This document shows positions 1-8,094 of a DNA stretch of 64,000 nt, one piece after another. Location: assembly GCF_009709575.1 (NCBI RefSeq), contig NZ_WIXO01000001.1, positions 1,116,001 through 1,180,000 on the forward strand, written 5' to 3'. Under the pieces are notes generated by a model, which did no database searches, was not told the origin of the DNA, and saw only the letters and a program-made list of their open reading frames with translations. The stretch is from Streptomyces taklimakanensis (GTDB taxonomy: Bacteria; Actinomycetota; Actinomycetes; Streptomycetales; Streptomycetaceae). The first letter of the stretch is position 1; each line of letters begins with the position of its first letter. Position numbers and translations under genes: made by a program.

Positions 1-324
1 GACGACGTCGAGGAAGCCGCCGTCGGCGACCTCGTCGGCGAAGGCGAGCAACTGGTAGGTGGTACGGCCCAGCTCCCCGTTCAACCGCGCCGGACCGAGG
101 GCGGTCTCGGCGTCCGCGCTCGCCACGACCTCCTCACGGGCGGCCTCCAACTCCTCGGCGGCCGCGCGCAGCAGGGCGATCCGCGCCGTACGGTCGGCCA
201 GCGCGCCACGCGCGGCATGGGCGGCGCGCACGGCCGCGTCCACGTCGGCGGCCGTGGCCTCGACGGCGACCCGCTCGCGCTGCTTCCCCGTCCTGGGGTC
301 GACGCTCCACACTGGTACTGCCAC
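1..324 (-). CDS. Aldehyde dehydrogenase, 2-oxoglutarate semialdehyde type (N-terminal 108 codons)
   Basis: Only the N-terminal 108 codons lie in the window; the gene runs leftward off the edge. The segment reads like NADP-dependent aldehyde dehydrogenases that oxidise 2-oxoglutarate semialdehyde: an N-terminal WSVDPRTG start, then ETALGPARLNGELGRTTYQL, a pattern typical of that subfamily. The GTG start at 324 is chosen because AAGGAGGAG lies 7 nt upstream. The catalytic Cys and Glu are outside the window, so the substrate is inferred. The gene is divergent from the IclR gene and, with the DHDPS-family and IlvD/Edd genes near 14-16 kb, could complete a pentonate to 2-oxoglutarate route. Other sugar or aromatic aldehydes remain possible. 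Confidence 0.8.
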   Translation of the reverse strand, partial: MAVPVWSVDPRTGKQRERVAVEATAADVDAAVRAAHAARGALADRTARIALLRAAAEELEAAREEVVASADAETALGPARLNGELGRTTYQLLAFADEVADGGFLDVV

Positions 325-441
325 CGCTGAACTCCTCCTTCTGGGCGGCCGCCGGCCGTCTGCCGGGCCCGCGGCCGGCGGGAATGCCGATCGGGGGCGC
401 CCGGGCTCCCGGACGCCGGGGGCTGTCCCCCGAGGGACCTT

Positions 442-457
442 GTTCGATATGCTGAAC
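442..457. promoter_or_regulatory. Candidate IclR-family operator
   Basis: GTTCGATATGCTGAAC is an interrupted inverted repeat (GTTC/GAAC arms) in the 198-bp gap between the divergent aldehyde dehydrogenase and IclR genes. IclR proteins often bind such short palindromes beside their own gene. Assignment is inference from position and symmetry. Confidence 0.45.
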
Positions 458-522
458 GCTGTCCCGGTGTGTGAATATCTGTCCGGGACTCTATGGCTGG
501 TCGAGTGAAAGGGTCAAGGTCG

Positions 523-1320
523 ATGCCGTCTGAGCGCGGGGGCGCCCCCGGCCGCAAGCCGGAGGCGGGCGGGGCACAGGTCAAGTCGGCAGTACGCACC
601 GTGGAACTGCTGGAGTTCTTCGCCGGACAGCCCGGCATGCACTCCCTGGCCGCCGTACAGGAGGCCGTCGGCTACCCCAAATCCAGCCTCTACATGCTGC
701 TGCGCACCCTGGTGGACCTGGGCTGGATCGAGACCGACGCCACCGGCACCCGCTACGGCATCGGCGTGCGCGCCCTGCTGGTGGGCACCTCCTACATCGA
801 CGGCGACGAGGTGGTGGCCGCCGCCCGGCCCACCCTGGACCGACTCTCCGACGACACCACCGAGACCATCCACCTCGCCCGACTCGACGGCACCAACGTC
901 GTCTACCTGGCCACCCGCCAGTCCCAGCACTACCTGCGGCCCTTCACCCGGGTGGGACGACGGCTGCCGGCCCACTCCACCTCCCTCGGCAAGGCCCTGC
1001 TGGCCACCTACGACGACGACCGGGTCCGCGCGATGCTCCCCAAGACGCTGACACCACTGACCGAACACACCGTCACCGACCGCGAGAAACTCATCGAGGA
1101 ACTCCAACAGGTCCGCGAACTGGGCTACGCCGTGGACCGCGAGGAGAACACCCTGGGACTGCGCTGCTTCGGCGTCGCCATCCCCTACCGCACCCCCGCA
1201 CGGGACGCCATCAGCTGCTCGGTACCCGTCGCCCGACTGACCCCCGCCCACGAACAGACCATCAAGGAAGCCCTGTTCGACGCCCGGGACCGCCTGACCC
1301 TGGCCACCCGACGCCTGTAG
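523..1320 (+). CDS. IclR family transcriptional regulator
   Basis: A 265-aa regulator with an N-terminal winged helix (about residues 20-80, including the recognition segment VGYPKSSLYMLLRTL) and a C-terminal GAF-like effector domain marked by PAHSTSLGKALLA and ENTLGLRCFGVAIP, both typical of IclR proteins. The ATG at 523 is preferred because AAAGGG lies 9 nt upstream; an in-frame ATG at 493 would add 10 residues but has no visible ribosome site. It is divergent from the aldehyde dehydrogenase, so it probably senses a sugar-acid intermediate and controls that gene, itself and perhaps the pectin block further right. The ligand cannot be read from the sequence. Confidence 0.93.
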   Translation: MPSERGGAPGRKPEAGGAQVKSAVRTVELLEFFAGQPGMHSLAAVQEAVGYPKSSLYMLLRTLVDLGWIETDATGTRYGIGVRALLVGTSYIDGDEVVAAARPTLDRLSDDTTETIHLARLDGTNVVYLATRQSQHYLRPFTRVGRRLPAHSTSLGKALLATYDDDRVRAMLPKTLTPLTEHTVTDREKLIEELQQVRELGYAVDREENTLGLRCFGVAIPYRTPARDAISCSVPVARLTPAHEQTIKEALFDARDRLTLATRRL

Positions 1321-1394
1321 CCCCCGCCACGAGGCGAGACCGAACCGGCGGGCGCGAACCCGACGACACGACGCCCGCGGGCGACCGGCGGCGC

Positions 1395-2816
1395 TCACCG
1401 CACCCCCAACAACCGCTCCAGCGGGTCGATGGCGAAGTGGACCACGAAGAGCCCGGCCACCACCCACATCAGCGCGGGCACCTCACGGACCCGCCCCACA
1501 GCCGCCTTGACGACGACATAGGACACGAACCCCGCGCCGATGCCATGGGTGATGGAGAACGTGAACGGCATCACCGCGATCGTCAGGAACGCCGGGATCG
1601 CGACGTCCAACCGCGTCCAGTCCACATACCGGACCTGCGACATCAGCAGGAACCCCACCGCCACCAGCGCGGGCGCCGCCGCCTGCGCCGGCACCACCGC
1701 GGCCAGCGGCGCCAGGAACAGCGCCAGCGCGAACAACCCGCCCGTCACCAGGTTGGCCAACCCCGTACGCGCCCCCTCCCCGACACCGGCCGCCGACTCC
1801 AGGTAGCTGGTGCCCGACGAGGCCGAGGCCGCGCCGCCCGCGACCGCGGCGAGCCCGTCGACGAACAACAGACGCCCCAGGTTCGGCACCCTCCCCTGCT
1901 CGTCCAACAACCCCGCCTCGCTGCTGACGCCGACCGCCGTGCCCATGGTGTCGAAGAAGTCGGTCAGGAAGAGCGTGAAGACCAGCATCACCGCCGTGAC
2001 CACGCCGACCTGCTCGAACGCACCGAACAGACTGAACTCGCCCACCAACGAGAAGTCCGGCAGCGACACCGGGTCGTCCGGCAGCGACGGCGCGGTCAGC
2101 CCCCACTGTCGGGACGTGAGCCCCGCGACCGCGTCGACGACCACGGCCACCACCGTCATCACCACGATGCCCACCAGGATCGCGCCCTTGACCCCACGCG
2201 CCAACAGCGCGGCCGTCAACAGCACCCCCAGGCAGAAGACCGACACCGGCCAACCGGACAGGTCGCCGTCGTCACCGAGCTGCACCGGCACCGAGGCGTC
2301 CTCCCCCGCCACCCGGGTGACGAAGCCCGCGTTGACGAAGCCGACGAAGGCGATGAACAGCCCGACACCCACACTGATGGCCTGTTTCATCTCGTGCGGA
2401 ATGGCGTGCATGATCGCCTCGCGCACCCCGGTGACGACCAGCAGACAGACCACCACCCCCGAGAGCACCACCAGCCCCATCGCGTCGGGCCAGCTCATCG
2501 TGGGAGCGATCTGGTAGGCCACCAGGGCGTTGATGCCCAACCCGGCCGCCAACGCCAGCGGAACGTTGGCCGTCAGCCCCATCAGCACGGTCATCACGGC
2601 CGCCACCAGCGCGGTGACGGTCACCAACTGCTCCTCCGGGAGCCGGTTGCCGTACCGGTCCTCGGCACCGCCCAGCACGATCGGGTTCAACACCAGGATG
2701 TAGGCCATGGTGAAGAACGTGGCGACACCACCCCGGACCTCCCGGCCGAGGGTGGAACCGCGTTCGCCGACCCGGAAACGGCGATCGACGGCCGGGGGCA
2801 GGGGCGGTGCGGGCAT
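1395..2816 (-). CDS. NCS2 family nucleobase permease (guanine/hypoxanthine type)
   Basis: A 473-aa integral membrane protein of the NCS2/AzgA-like family that imports purine bases by proton symport. The signature GGVATFFTMAYILVLNP opens the first membrane segment. Many hydrophobic segments follow, with the conserved FFDTMGTAVGV and SSGTSYLESAAGVGEGARTG stretches of this family. The ATG at 2816 is used because GAGGAG lies 5 nt upstream; the open frame extends farther but without a plausible start. It converges with the IclR gene. It sits between the regulator and the pectin genes without an obvious metabolic link, so it may be an insertion into the locus. Confidence 0.92.
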   Translation of the reverse strand: MPAPPLPPAVDRRFRVGERGSTLGREVRGGVATFFTMAYILVLNPIVLGGAEDRYGNRLPEEQLVTVTALVAAVMTVLMGLTANVPLALAAGLGINALVAYQIAPTMSWPDAMGLVVLSGVVVCLLVVTGVREAIMHAIPHEMKQAISVGVGLFIAFVGFVNAGFVTRVAGEDASVPVQLGDDGDLSGWPVSVFCLGVLLTAALLARGVKGAILVGIVVMTVVAVVVDAVAGLTSRQWGLTAPSLPDDPVSLPDFSLVGEFSLFGAFEQVGVVTAVMLVFTLFLTDFFDTMGTAVGVSSEAGLLDEQGRVPNLGRLLFVDGLAAVAGGAASASSGTSYLESAAGVGEGARTGLANLVTGGLFALALFLAPLAAVVPAQAAAPALVAVGFLLMSQVRYVDWTRLDVAIPAFLTIAVMPFTFSITHGIGAGFVSYVVVKAAVGRVREVPALMWVVAGLFVVHFAIDPLERLLGVR

Positions 2817-3138
2817 GGCGCTCCTCGGTGCTTCGGTTCTCTCGACGCTCCGGGCGCTTCGGGTCCTCCCGGCGCTCCCGGCGCTCTCGACTCCTCGCGC
2901 CGCCATGGCCCCCGCCCCGGCGGGCCCGCGGCCCGCCGGGCGACCGATCGGCGCCGCGGGGCGATTGTGCCCACGGCGGGGGCCCGCCGGAGCGGGACGA
3001 CGCGGCGGATCGCGCGGCGTGGCGGAGTCCGTCCGCCCGTGCGGGGGACCGGAGCGTGGCGCGGGCGGGACCGGTGGCCCCCGGTGCGGTACCGGGCGGC
3101 CACCGGACGAGTGCCGGACGAGCCCCGACGGACGACCG
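2817..3138. other. Intergenic region between permease and pectinesterase
   Basis: A 322-bp gap with no supportable gene. The part next to the permease holds short imperfect repeats built on CCGGCGCTC. A 10-bp hairpin lies at 2916-2940. The rest is GC-rich sequence in which I see nothing specific. Confidence 0.6.
2916..2940 (-). terminator. Candidate terminator at the end of the pectin block
   Basis: CCCGGCGGGC, a 5-nt loop and GCCCGCCGGG form a perfect 10-bp stem about 200 nt beyond the pectinesterase stop codon. There is no U-run, as is common in Streptomyces. Confidence 0.4.
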
Positions 3139-4215
3139 TCAGCGCACGTCGGGCCGCCAACCGTCCAGATACGCCGCCGGGGTGTGCCCGGCCGCCTCGG
3201 CGTCCGTGAGCCGGGGGCGGGCGGCGGGGTCGGTGACGACCGCCCCGGGACCCCGGTTGGCGTACTCCCGGAAGAGGAAATCCTGCCAGGGGTACTGCTC
3301 GCGCATGTTCGCGTACGGCTCCGCCGCGTCGATCCCGGCGCCCAGCAGACTGTCGCGCACCACCAGTCGGGGACGGGCGGTCGGGTCGCTGCTCGGCACC
3401 CACGGCCGGGCCAGCTTGTACGCGCCCGCCGGCGCGGTGGTGGTGAGACGACAGCGGTGGGCGAGGAAGCCGAACCGGGTCCCGGCCGCCGTCGACGGGG
3501 CGAAGACGAACCCGTACGGCCGGAAGTCCACGTCCCGGTCCAGGGTGCGCAGCTCACAGCCGTGCAGGACCGCGGTGGCCCGGCCGAAGACGAAGTCCAC
3601 GTCCCCCTCCACGTGGCAGCGGTGGAAGTACTGCCGGGCGGTGAGCCCCACGTGCCGGGTGTCGGCGTAGAGGGTGTCCTGGTGGCCGAGGAAGCGGCAG
3701 CGGTCGAAGAGCGAACGGTCGCCCATCACCTTGATCGCCACCGCCTGCGTGCCACTGATCTCCGGGTGCTCGGCGCGCAGCCAGTCGTTGGCGAAGGTGA
3801 TCCGGCGGGCGGTGAAGCCGTCGGGACGGACGGTGACCGTGGCGCTGCCGGAGGTGCCGTGGGTGCCGGAACCGTCCGGCTTCGGCGTGCCCGCGGCGTT
3901 GTCGTGGACGATCACGGTGTCGCGCGGATCGCCCGTGCCGCCCAGCAGGGTCAGCCCCGTCTTGGACTCGGGCACCCGCACCGTCTCGCGGTAGGTCCCG
4001 GGCGCCAGGACGATCGTCCAGGGCTCCCGCGGGTGGTCGGGAGTGGCGTCGACGGCCGCCTGCACGCCGGTGAAGTCGCCGCTGCCGTCCCGGGCGACGG
4101 TCAGCAGCCGTGCCCGGGAACGGCCGGCGGTCCCCGCGTGGGCCCGTCCCGCCAGGGCCAGGGAGAGGGCGGCGCCCGCCCCGGTGAGGAGGACGCCGCG
4201 GCGGGTGGCGCTCAC
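3139..4215 (-). CDS. Secreted pectinesterase (pectin methylesterase, CE8)
   Basis: A 358-aa enzyme that removes methyl esters from polygalacturonan, making it accessible to pectate lyase. The GTG start gives an N-terminus with a twin-arginine signal (TRRGVLLTG, then a hydrophobic stretch ending near AHA), so Tat export is likely. The CE8 hallmarks appear in order: GTYRETV, QAVAIKV, GHQDTLY with the acid/base Asp, VDFVFGRA with the nucleophile Asp, and YKLARPW with the substrate-binding Arg. The start GTGA overlaps the stop of the upstream pectate lyase by 4 bp, so the two are probably translationally coupled. It is the last gene of the leftward pectin block. Confidence 0.95.
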   Translation of the reverse strand: MSATRRGVLLTGAGAALSLALAGRAHAGTAGRSRARLLTVARDGSGDFTGVQAAVDATPDHPREPWTIVLAPGTYRETVRVPESKTGLTLLGGTGDPRDTVIVHDNAAGTPKPDGSGTHGTSGSATVTVRPDGFTARRITFANDWLRAEHPEISGTQAVAIKVMGDRSLFDRCRFLGHQDTLYADTRHVGLTARQYFHRCHVEGDVDFVFGRATAVLHGCELRTLDRDVDFRPYGFVFAPSTAAGTRFGFLAHRCRLTTTAPAGAYKLARPWVPSSDPTARPRLVVRDSLLGAGIDAAEPYANMREQYPWQDFLFREYANRGPGAVVTDPAARPRLTDAEAAGHTPAAYLDGWRPDVR

Positions 4216-5558
4216 TTGTTCCCCTTTCCGGCCCTGATGTCGAGCTTCCCCGCCCCGGCGTGGCGGTCCACCAGGTACGGGACGGCCAGGGGGTGGTGGA
4301 CACGGGTGCGCAGGGTGGGGGTCCAGCCCGCGTCGTCGCCCAGGACGCGGTCGGGGTTGGCGGCGTTGTGGGCGGCCAGCAGGTCCACGGGACGGTGGTT
4401 GACCCAGTTGTTCCGCTCGGTCATGGAGGTGCCGGGGGTCCACTGGCGGATGGTGTCGGCCGGGGTCAGCCCCTTGTGGAGGGTGAAGGCGTTGTGCTCG
4501 GCCACGAGCGCGGCCTCCTTGCCGATGCCCCAGGTGTAGCCGTACTTCGCGCCGGCGTTCTGCTTGAAGTGGTTGTTGTAGGCGTCCACCTTGCCGAAGC
4601 GCACGCGCGGGGCGCGTTCGTTGACGTCCTCGAAGAGGTTGTGGTGGAAGGTGGTGCGCAGCTTGCCGCGGTCGTCGGCGGCGGCGGAGTCGCTGTTGCC
4701 CAGCAGGATCGTCTTGTCGTGTTCGGTGAAGACGTTCCAGCTCACGGTCACCAGGTCGGCGCCGCGGACGATGTCGAGCAGGCCGTCGTGCTGCTGGAAG
4801 AGCTGCCCGAAGTAGCGGGGTTGGGCGCTGTCGGGGCGGCGGCCGTCGGTGAAGGTGTTGTGGTCCAGCCAGACGTGGCGGGAGCCGTACACCACCACGT
4901 TGTCGTACTCGGAGTTCCAGGCGCCGTTGTCGCCGTCGGTGGGGTCCCACTGCGGGAAGCAGTCGTAGGTGTCCTCGAAGGTGACGTTGCGGACGATGAC
5001 GTTCTCCACCCCCCGGATCTGGAGGCTGGCCCCGAGGATGGTGGCGTCGTCGCCCACGCCGACGATGGTGGTGTTGGAGCCGACGCGGATCTTGACCCGC
5101 TTCTCCTGTTCGGCGGCCGAGGCGGCGCGGGCCTCCTCCATCGGGCCCGACGGTTCGGCGTCGCCCCAGGTGGCGGGGTCGTACGCCTGGAGGTACTTCT
5201 CCAGCGTGTAGCCGTCGCGCCGGTAGTCCTCGCAGCTCAGCGGGTTCCCCTGGTCGTCGGCGTTGCCGTGGATCGTGCCCTTGACCTTGATGATCTTCGG
5301 GGTGTCGTCTCCGTCGCCGAGCGCCGCGACCAGCTCGGCGCGGTTGGTGACGGTGAAGACGTGGTCGGCGTCGGCGGCCGCGCCGCCGGTGGTGCCGCCC
5401 TCGGCCGCTCCCCAGCCGTCCTTCTCCGGGAGGACGGCGCGCGCCGAGTCGCCTCCGTGGCGCGGGGCGGCCTGGGCGGGCACGGTGAGGGCGGCCAGGG
5501 CGAGCGAGGCGCATCCGACCAGCGCGATGACACGAGCTTGGCACACTTTTCTCTGCAC
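4212..5558 (-). CDS. Secreted pectate lyase (PL1)
   Basis: A 448-aa polysaccharide lyase that cleaves polygalacturonan by beta-elimination, calcium-dependent in this family. A signal peptide of about 30 residues ends at PAQAAP. The parallel beta-helix core carries HVWLDHNTF, HDKTILLG and, most telling, ERAPRVRFGKVDAYNN, which matches the PL1 active-site RxPxxR pattern with the catalytic Arg. The GTG at 5558 is chosen because GAAGGGG lies 6 nt upstream. It overlaps the following pectinesterase by 4 bp. The order lyase then methylesterase in one transcript suggests that both act together outside the cell. Confidence 0.95.
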   Translation of the reverse strand: MQRKVCQARVIALVGCASLALAALTVPAQAAPRHGGDSARAVLPEKDGWGAAEGGTTGGAAADADHVFTVTNRAELVAALGDGDDTPKIIKVKGTIHGNADDQGNPLSCEDYRRDGYTLEKYLQAYDPATWGDAEPSGPMEEARAASAAEQEKRVKIRVGSNTTIVGVGDDATILGASLQIRGVENVIVRNVTFEDTYDCFPQWDPTDGDNGAWNSEYDNVVVYGSRHVWLDHNTFTDGRRPDSAQPRYFGQLFQQHDGLLDIVRGADLVTVSWNVFTEHDKTILLGNSDSAAADDRGKLRTTFHHNLFEDVNERAPRVRFGKVDAYNNHFKQNAGAKYGYTWGIGKEAALVAEHNAFTLHKGLTPADTIRQWTPGTSMTERNNWVNHRPVDLLAAHNAANPDRVLGDDAGWTPTLRTRVHHPLAVPYLVDRHAGAGKLDIRAGKGNK

Positions 5559-5647
5559 TGTGACCCCTTCGGTCGTTCCGGTGTTCTCGGTCTCTTCGGT
5601 GGTGTCGCGGCGCGGGACCGCCGCCGGGCGACGAGCGGCGCGGTGCG

Positions 5648-6490
5648 TCAGTCGGCCGACCAGGTGAGCGTGTCCTCGGGCACGGCGTCGTCCAGCCGCC
5701 GGACCGTGCCCGGGTGCGGCAGTCGCAGCCCCTTCAGGCCGCGGGCGACCATCCGGGCGACCTCGATGGCCCCGCGCGGCCCGAAGTGCGTGTTGTCCCG
5801 CTTGCCGTCGGGGTGGTTCGGGTGGTCGCCGGGTGCGAGGTGGAGGAAGATCTCCAGGGTCCCGTCCGGGCCCAGCCGGTCCCACTCGGCCAGGCTCGCG
5901 GCCTGGACGTCGACGAGCGGTACGCCGTCGGCGGCGGCCAGGGCGCGCATCGCGGCGGGGTACTCCCCGTGGGTGGGCCTGGCCCGTCCGTCCGCGTCGA
6001 AGCGGCGTCTCTCCACGGGGGTGAGCAGCACGGGACGGGCTCCGCGCTCGCGGGCGCCGTCGATGTAGCGGCGCAGGTATTCCCGGTAGGTGGTGTGGGG
6101 GTCGGTGCCGCGGGCGGGGTCCTCGGTCTTCTCGTCGTTGTGGCCGAACTGGACGAGCAACAGGTCCTCCGGGCCGATCGCCTCCAGGATCGGGGTCAGC
6201 CGCCCCTCGTCGTGGAAGCTCTTGGAACTGCGGCCGTTCACGGCGTGGTTGGCCACCGTCCAGCCGTGGCCGAGGAAGGCGTGCAGGGCCATGCCCCAGC
6301 CCGCCTCCGGGGCGGCCCCGACCGTCTTGGGCGCGGCGGTGGAGTCGCCGGCGATGTACACGGTGCCCCCGCGGCGGGGGCGGCCGGGGCCGCGCGCGGA
6401 CCCGGTGTCGGCGAGCGCGGGGCCCGCGGCGGCGAGGGCGAGCGGGAGCGCGGCGAGCGTCGCTGCCGCGTGACGACGGGAGACGGGCAC
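5648..6490 (-). CDS. Secreted SGNH esterase, rhamnogalacturonan acetylesterase-like (CE12)
   Basis: A 280-aa SGNH/GDSL hydrolase. The first block is IAGDSTAAP with nucleophile Ser; the second NHAVNGRSSKSF with Gly; the third VQFGHNDEK with the Asn; the fourth RDNTHFGPRGA with the catalytic Asp and His. This pattern is that of rhamnogalacturonan acetylesterases, which deacetylate pectin backbones. A signal peptide starting MPVSRRHAAATLAALP (Tat-compatible) ends near ALAD. The GTG at 6490 follows a purine-rich GGGTGGG stretch. It lies between the sugar-binding lipoprotein and the pectate lyase on the same strand, supporting a role in pectin deacetylation; the exact acetyl ester is inferred. Confidence 0.88.
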   Translation of the reverse strand: MPVSRRHAAATLAALPLALAAAGPALADTGSARGPGRPRRGGTVYIAGDSTAAPKTVGAAPEAGWGMALHAFLGHGWTVANHAVNGRSSKSFHDEGRLTPILEAIGPEDLLLVQFGHNDEKTEDPARGTDPHTTYREYLRRYIDGARERGARPVLLTPVERRRFDADGRARPTHGEYPAAMRALAAADGVPLVDVQAASLAEWDRLGPDGTLEIFLHLAPGDHPNHPDGKRDNTHFGPRGAIEVARMVARGLKGLRLPHPGTVRRLDDAVPEDTLTWSAD

Positions 6491-6634
6491 GGGGGTCCCA
6501 CCCTTTCGGTTCGGGGTCGGGCGTCAAAGGACGTGCGGGAGGGGGGGTGGCGGGCGTGGGGGCCCGGGCGAGGGCGCGCGGCGGGGCGGGCGGGGCCGCC
6601 CCGCCGCGGTGGACTCGGAGGGCCGGTGTCGGTG

Positions 6635-7975
6635 TCAGCCCTTCTGCTCGTTCCACTCCGCCTGTGCCTCGTTGAGCCGCTCCGCCAGGTCGTCGGCGAA
6701 CTCCTTGGCGGTCATCTGGCCCAGCAGCAGCTTCTGGAAGTTGGGCTCGGTGTCGGCCTTGCTGATGCTGTTCCAGTCGGGCAGGTAGTACGGCAGCTGG
6801 ACGATCTTGGTGTTCGGGTCGTCGAGGGACTCCATGGCCGCCCTGGTCGGCTCGGCCTCGGTGATCCACGCGTCGTCCGCCGCGTCGGTGTGGGCGGGAA
6901 TGGCTCCGGCCGACTCGTTCCAGAGGCTGTTCATCTCGGCCGAGGCGGCGAACTCGATGAACTTCCAGGCCGCGGCCTTGTTGTCGCCGGCCCGGAACAG
7001 GCCCAGCCCGTCGACCGGGTTGGAGACCAGGGTGCGCGGACCGCCCTCGGACGACGGCGGCATCGGCAGCCCGTCCACGTTCTCCTCGCCGAACGCCTTC
7101 ACGTGGTCGGTGTAGGAACCCAGGTTGTGCTGGAGCATGCCGACCTCGCCGCCGGTGAAGGTGGCGACCATCTTGGTGAAGTCGTTGTTGAGGTCCGCCT
7201 CGGGCGTGTACTTGTTGTAGAGGCCGACGTACTTCTCCAACGCCTCGATGTTCGCGGGGTCGTTGACGGTGGCCTTGTCGCCCTTCCAGAAGCTGTCGAT
7301 GCCGGACTGGGCGTACATCATCTCCAGCGCCTGGGCGATCGATCCCGCGCCGCCGCGGATGGTGAAGCCGAACCGGTTCTCGCTCTTTTCGGTCAGCTCC
7401 TCGGCCGCCCGGTAGAAGTTCTCCCAGGAGGTGGGGGGTTCCAGGTCGGCCTTCCGGAACAGGTCGGTCCGGTACCACAGCACGCCCTGGTTGGCGGAGG
7501 TGGGGACGGTGAACAGGTCCTCCTCGCCGCCGGCGGCCCTGACGCTGTCGACCATGCCCTTGACGAGCTTGCCCTTCAGAGGGCTGTCCTCGATCCGGTC
7601 GGTGACCGGCTCCAGGGCGCCCTGGGCCACCATGTTGGCGAGGTAGGCGGTGCCGACCATGCCGACGTCCGGCAGGCTGTCGCCACCGCCCTGGATGGCG
7701 GTGTCGTACTTGGACTGCACGTCGGCGATGGGTATGCCGACGTACTCCACGTCGATGTCCGGGTTCTCCTTCTCGAACTCGGCGATGATCTTCTTCCAGA
7801 CATCGGTGCGCACACCGCCGTTGTTGTCCCAGAAGACGATCTTGCCCTTGCCGTCGCCCTCGCTGCCGGCCTCGGTGCCCCCGCCACCGCCGCAGGCGGT
7901 GAGGGCGAGGGAGGCGGCGGTGCCCAGGGCCAGCAGGGCGCGGACGCGGGTTCTGCGGCTGGGGTCTGTGCTCAT
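6635..7975 (-). CDS. ABC transporter sugar-binding lipoprotein
   Basis: A 446-aa extracellular solute-binding protein of the family 1 (carbohydrate) class. A twin-arginine-flavoured signal peptide leads to the lipobox LTAC with Cys28, so the mature protein is a membrane-anchored lipoprotein. The body shows IVFWDNNGG, LPDVGMVGTAYLANM, TSANQGVLWYRTDLF and VDGLGLFRAGDNKAAAWKFIEFAAS, typical of oligosaccharide binders. Its two permeases are encoded upstream at 11812-13691 with three genes between, so it is separated from its partners but on the same strand. Ligand is probably a pectin-derived oligosaccharide, inferred from context. Confidence 0.94.
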   Translation of the reverse strand: MSTDPSRRTRVRALLALGTAASLALTACGGGGGTEAGSEGDGKGKIVFWDNNGGVRTDVWKKIIAEFEKENPDIDVEYVGIPIADVQSKYDTAIQGGGDSLPDVGMVGTAYLANMVAQGALEPVTDRIEDSPLKGKLVKGMVDSVRAAGGEEDLFTVPTSANQGVLWYRTDLFRKADLEPPTSWENFYRAAEELTEKSENRFGFTIRGGAGSIAQALEMMYAQSGIDSFWKGDKATVNDPANIEALEKYVGLYNKYTPEADLNNDFTKMVATFTGGEVGMLQHNLGSYTDHVKAFGEENVDGLPMPPSSEGGPRTLVSNPVDGLGLFRAGDNKAAAWKFIEFAASAEMNSLWNESAGAIPAHTDAADDAWITEAEPTRAAMESLDDPNTKIVQLPYYLPDWNSISKADTEPNFQKLLLGQMTAKEFADDLAERLNEAQAEWNEQKG

Positions 7976-8072
7976 CGTCGGCTCATTTCTCGGTCGTGCG
8001 TTTCCGCGTGGGTGTTCGGGATGTGTCGGGTCTTCGGGGCTTCCGGGGGTCGAGGGTCGGGAGGACGGGGCG

Positions 8073-8092
8073 CGCCCGTCCGCGAACGGGCG
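8073..8092 (-). terminator. Small hairpin between GH43 and the binding-protein gene
   Basis: CGCCCGT and ACGGGCG form a 7-bp stem with a 6-nt loop immediately past the GH43 stop. It could tune expression of the downstream binding-protein gene, or be a weak terminator. Confidence 0.3.
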
Positions 8093-8094
8093 GG

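Noticed and set aside
2707..4539. 610-codon rightward frame over the permease end and pectinesterase
   Set aside because: Shadow of recognised leftward genes; no ribosome site or protein features.
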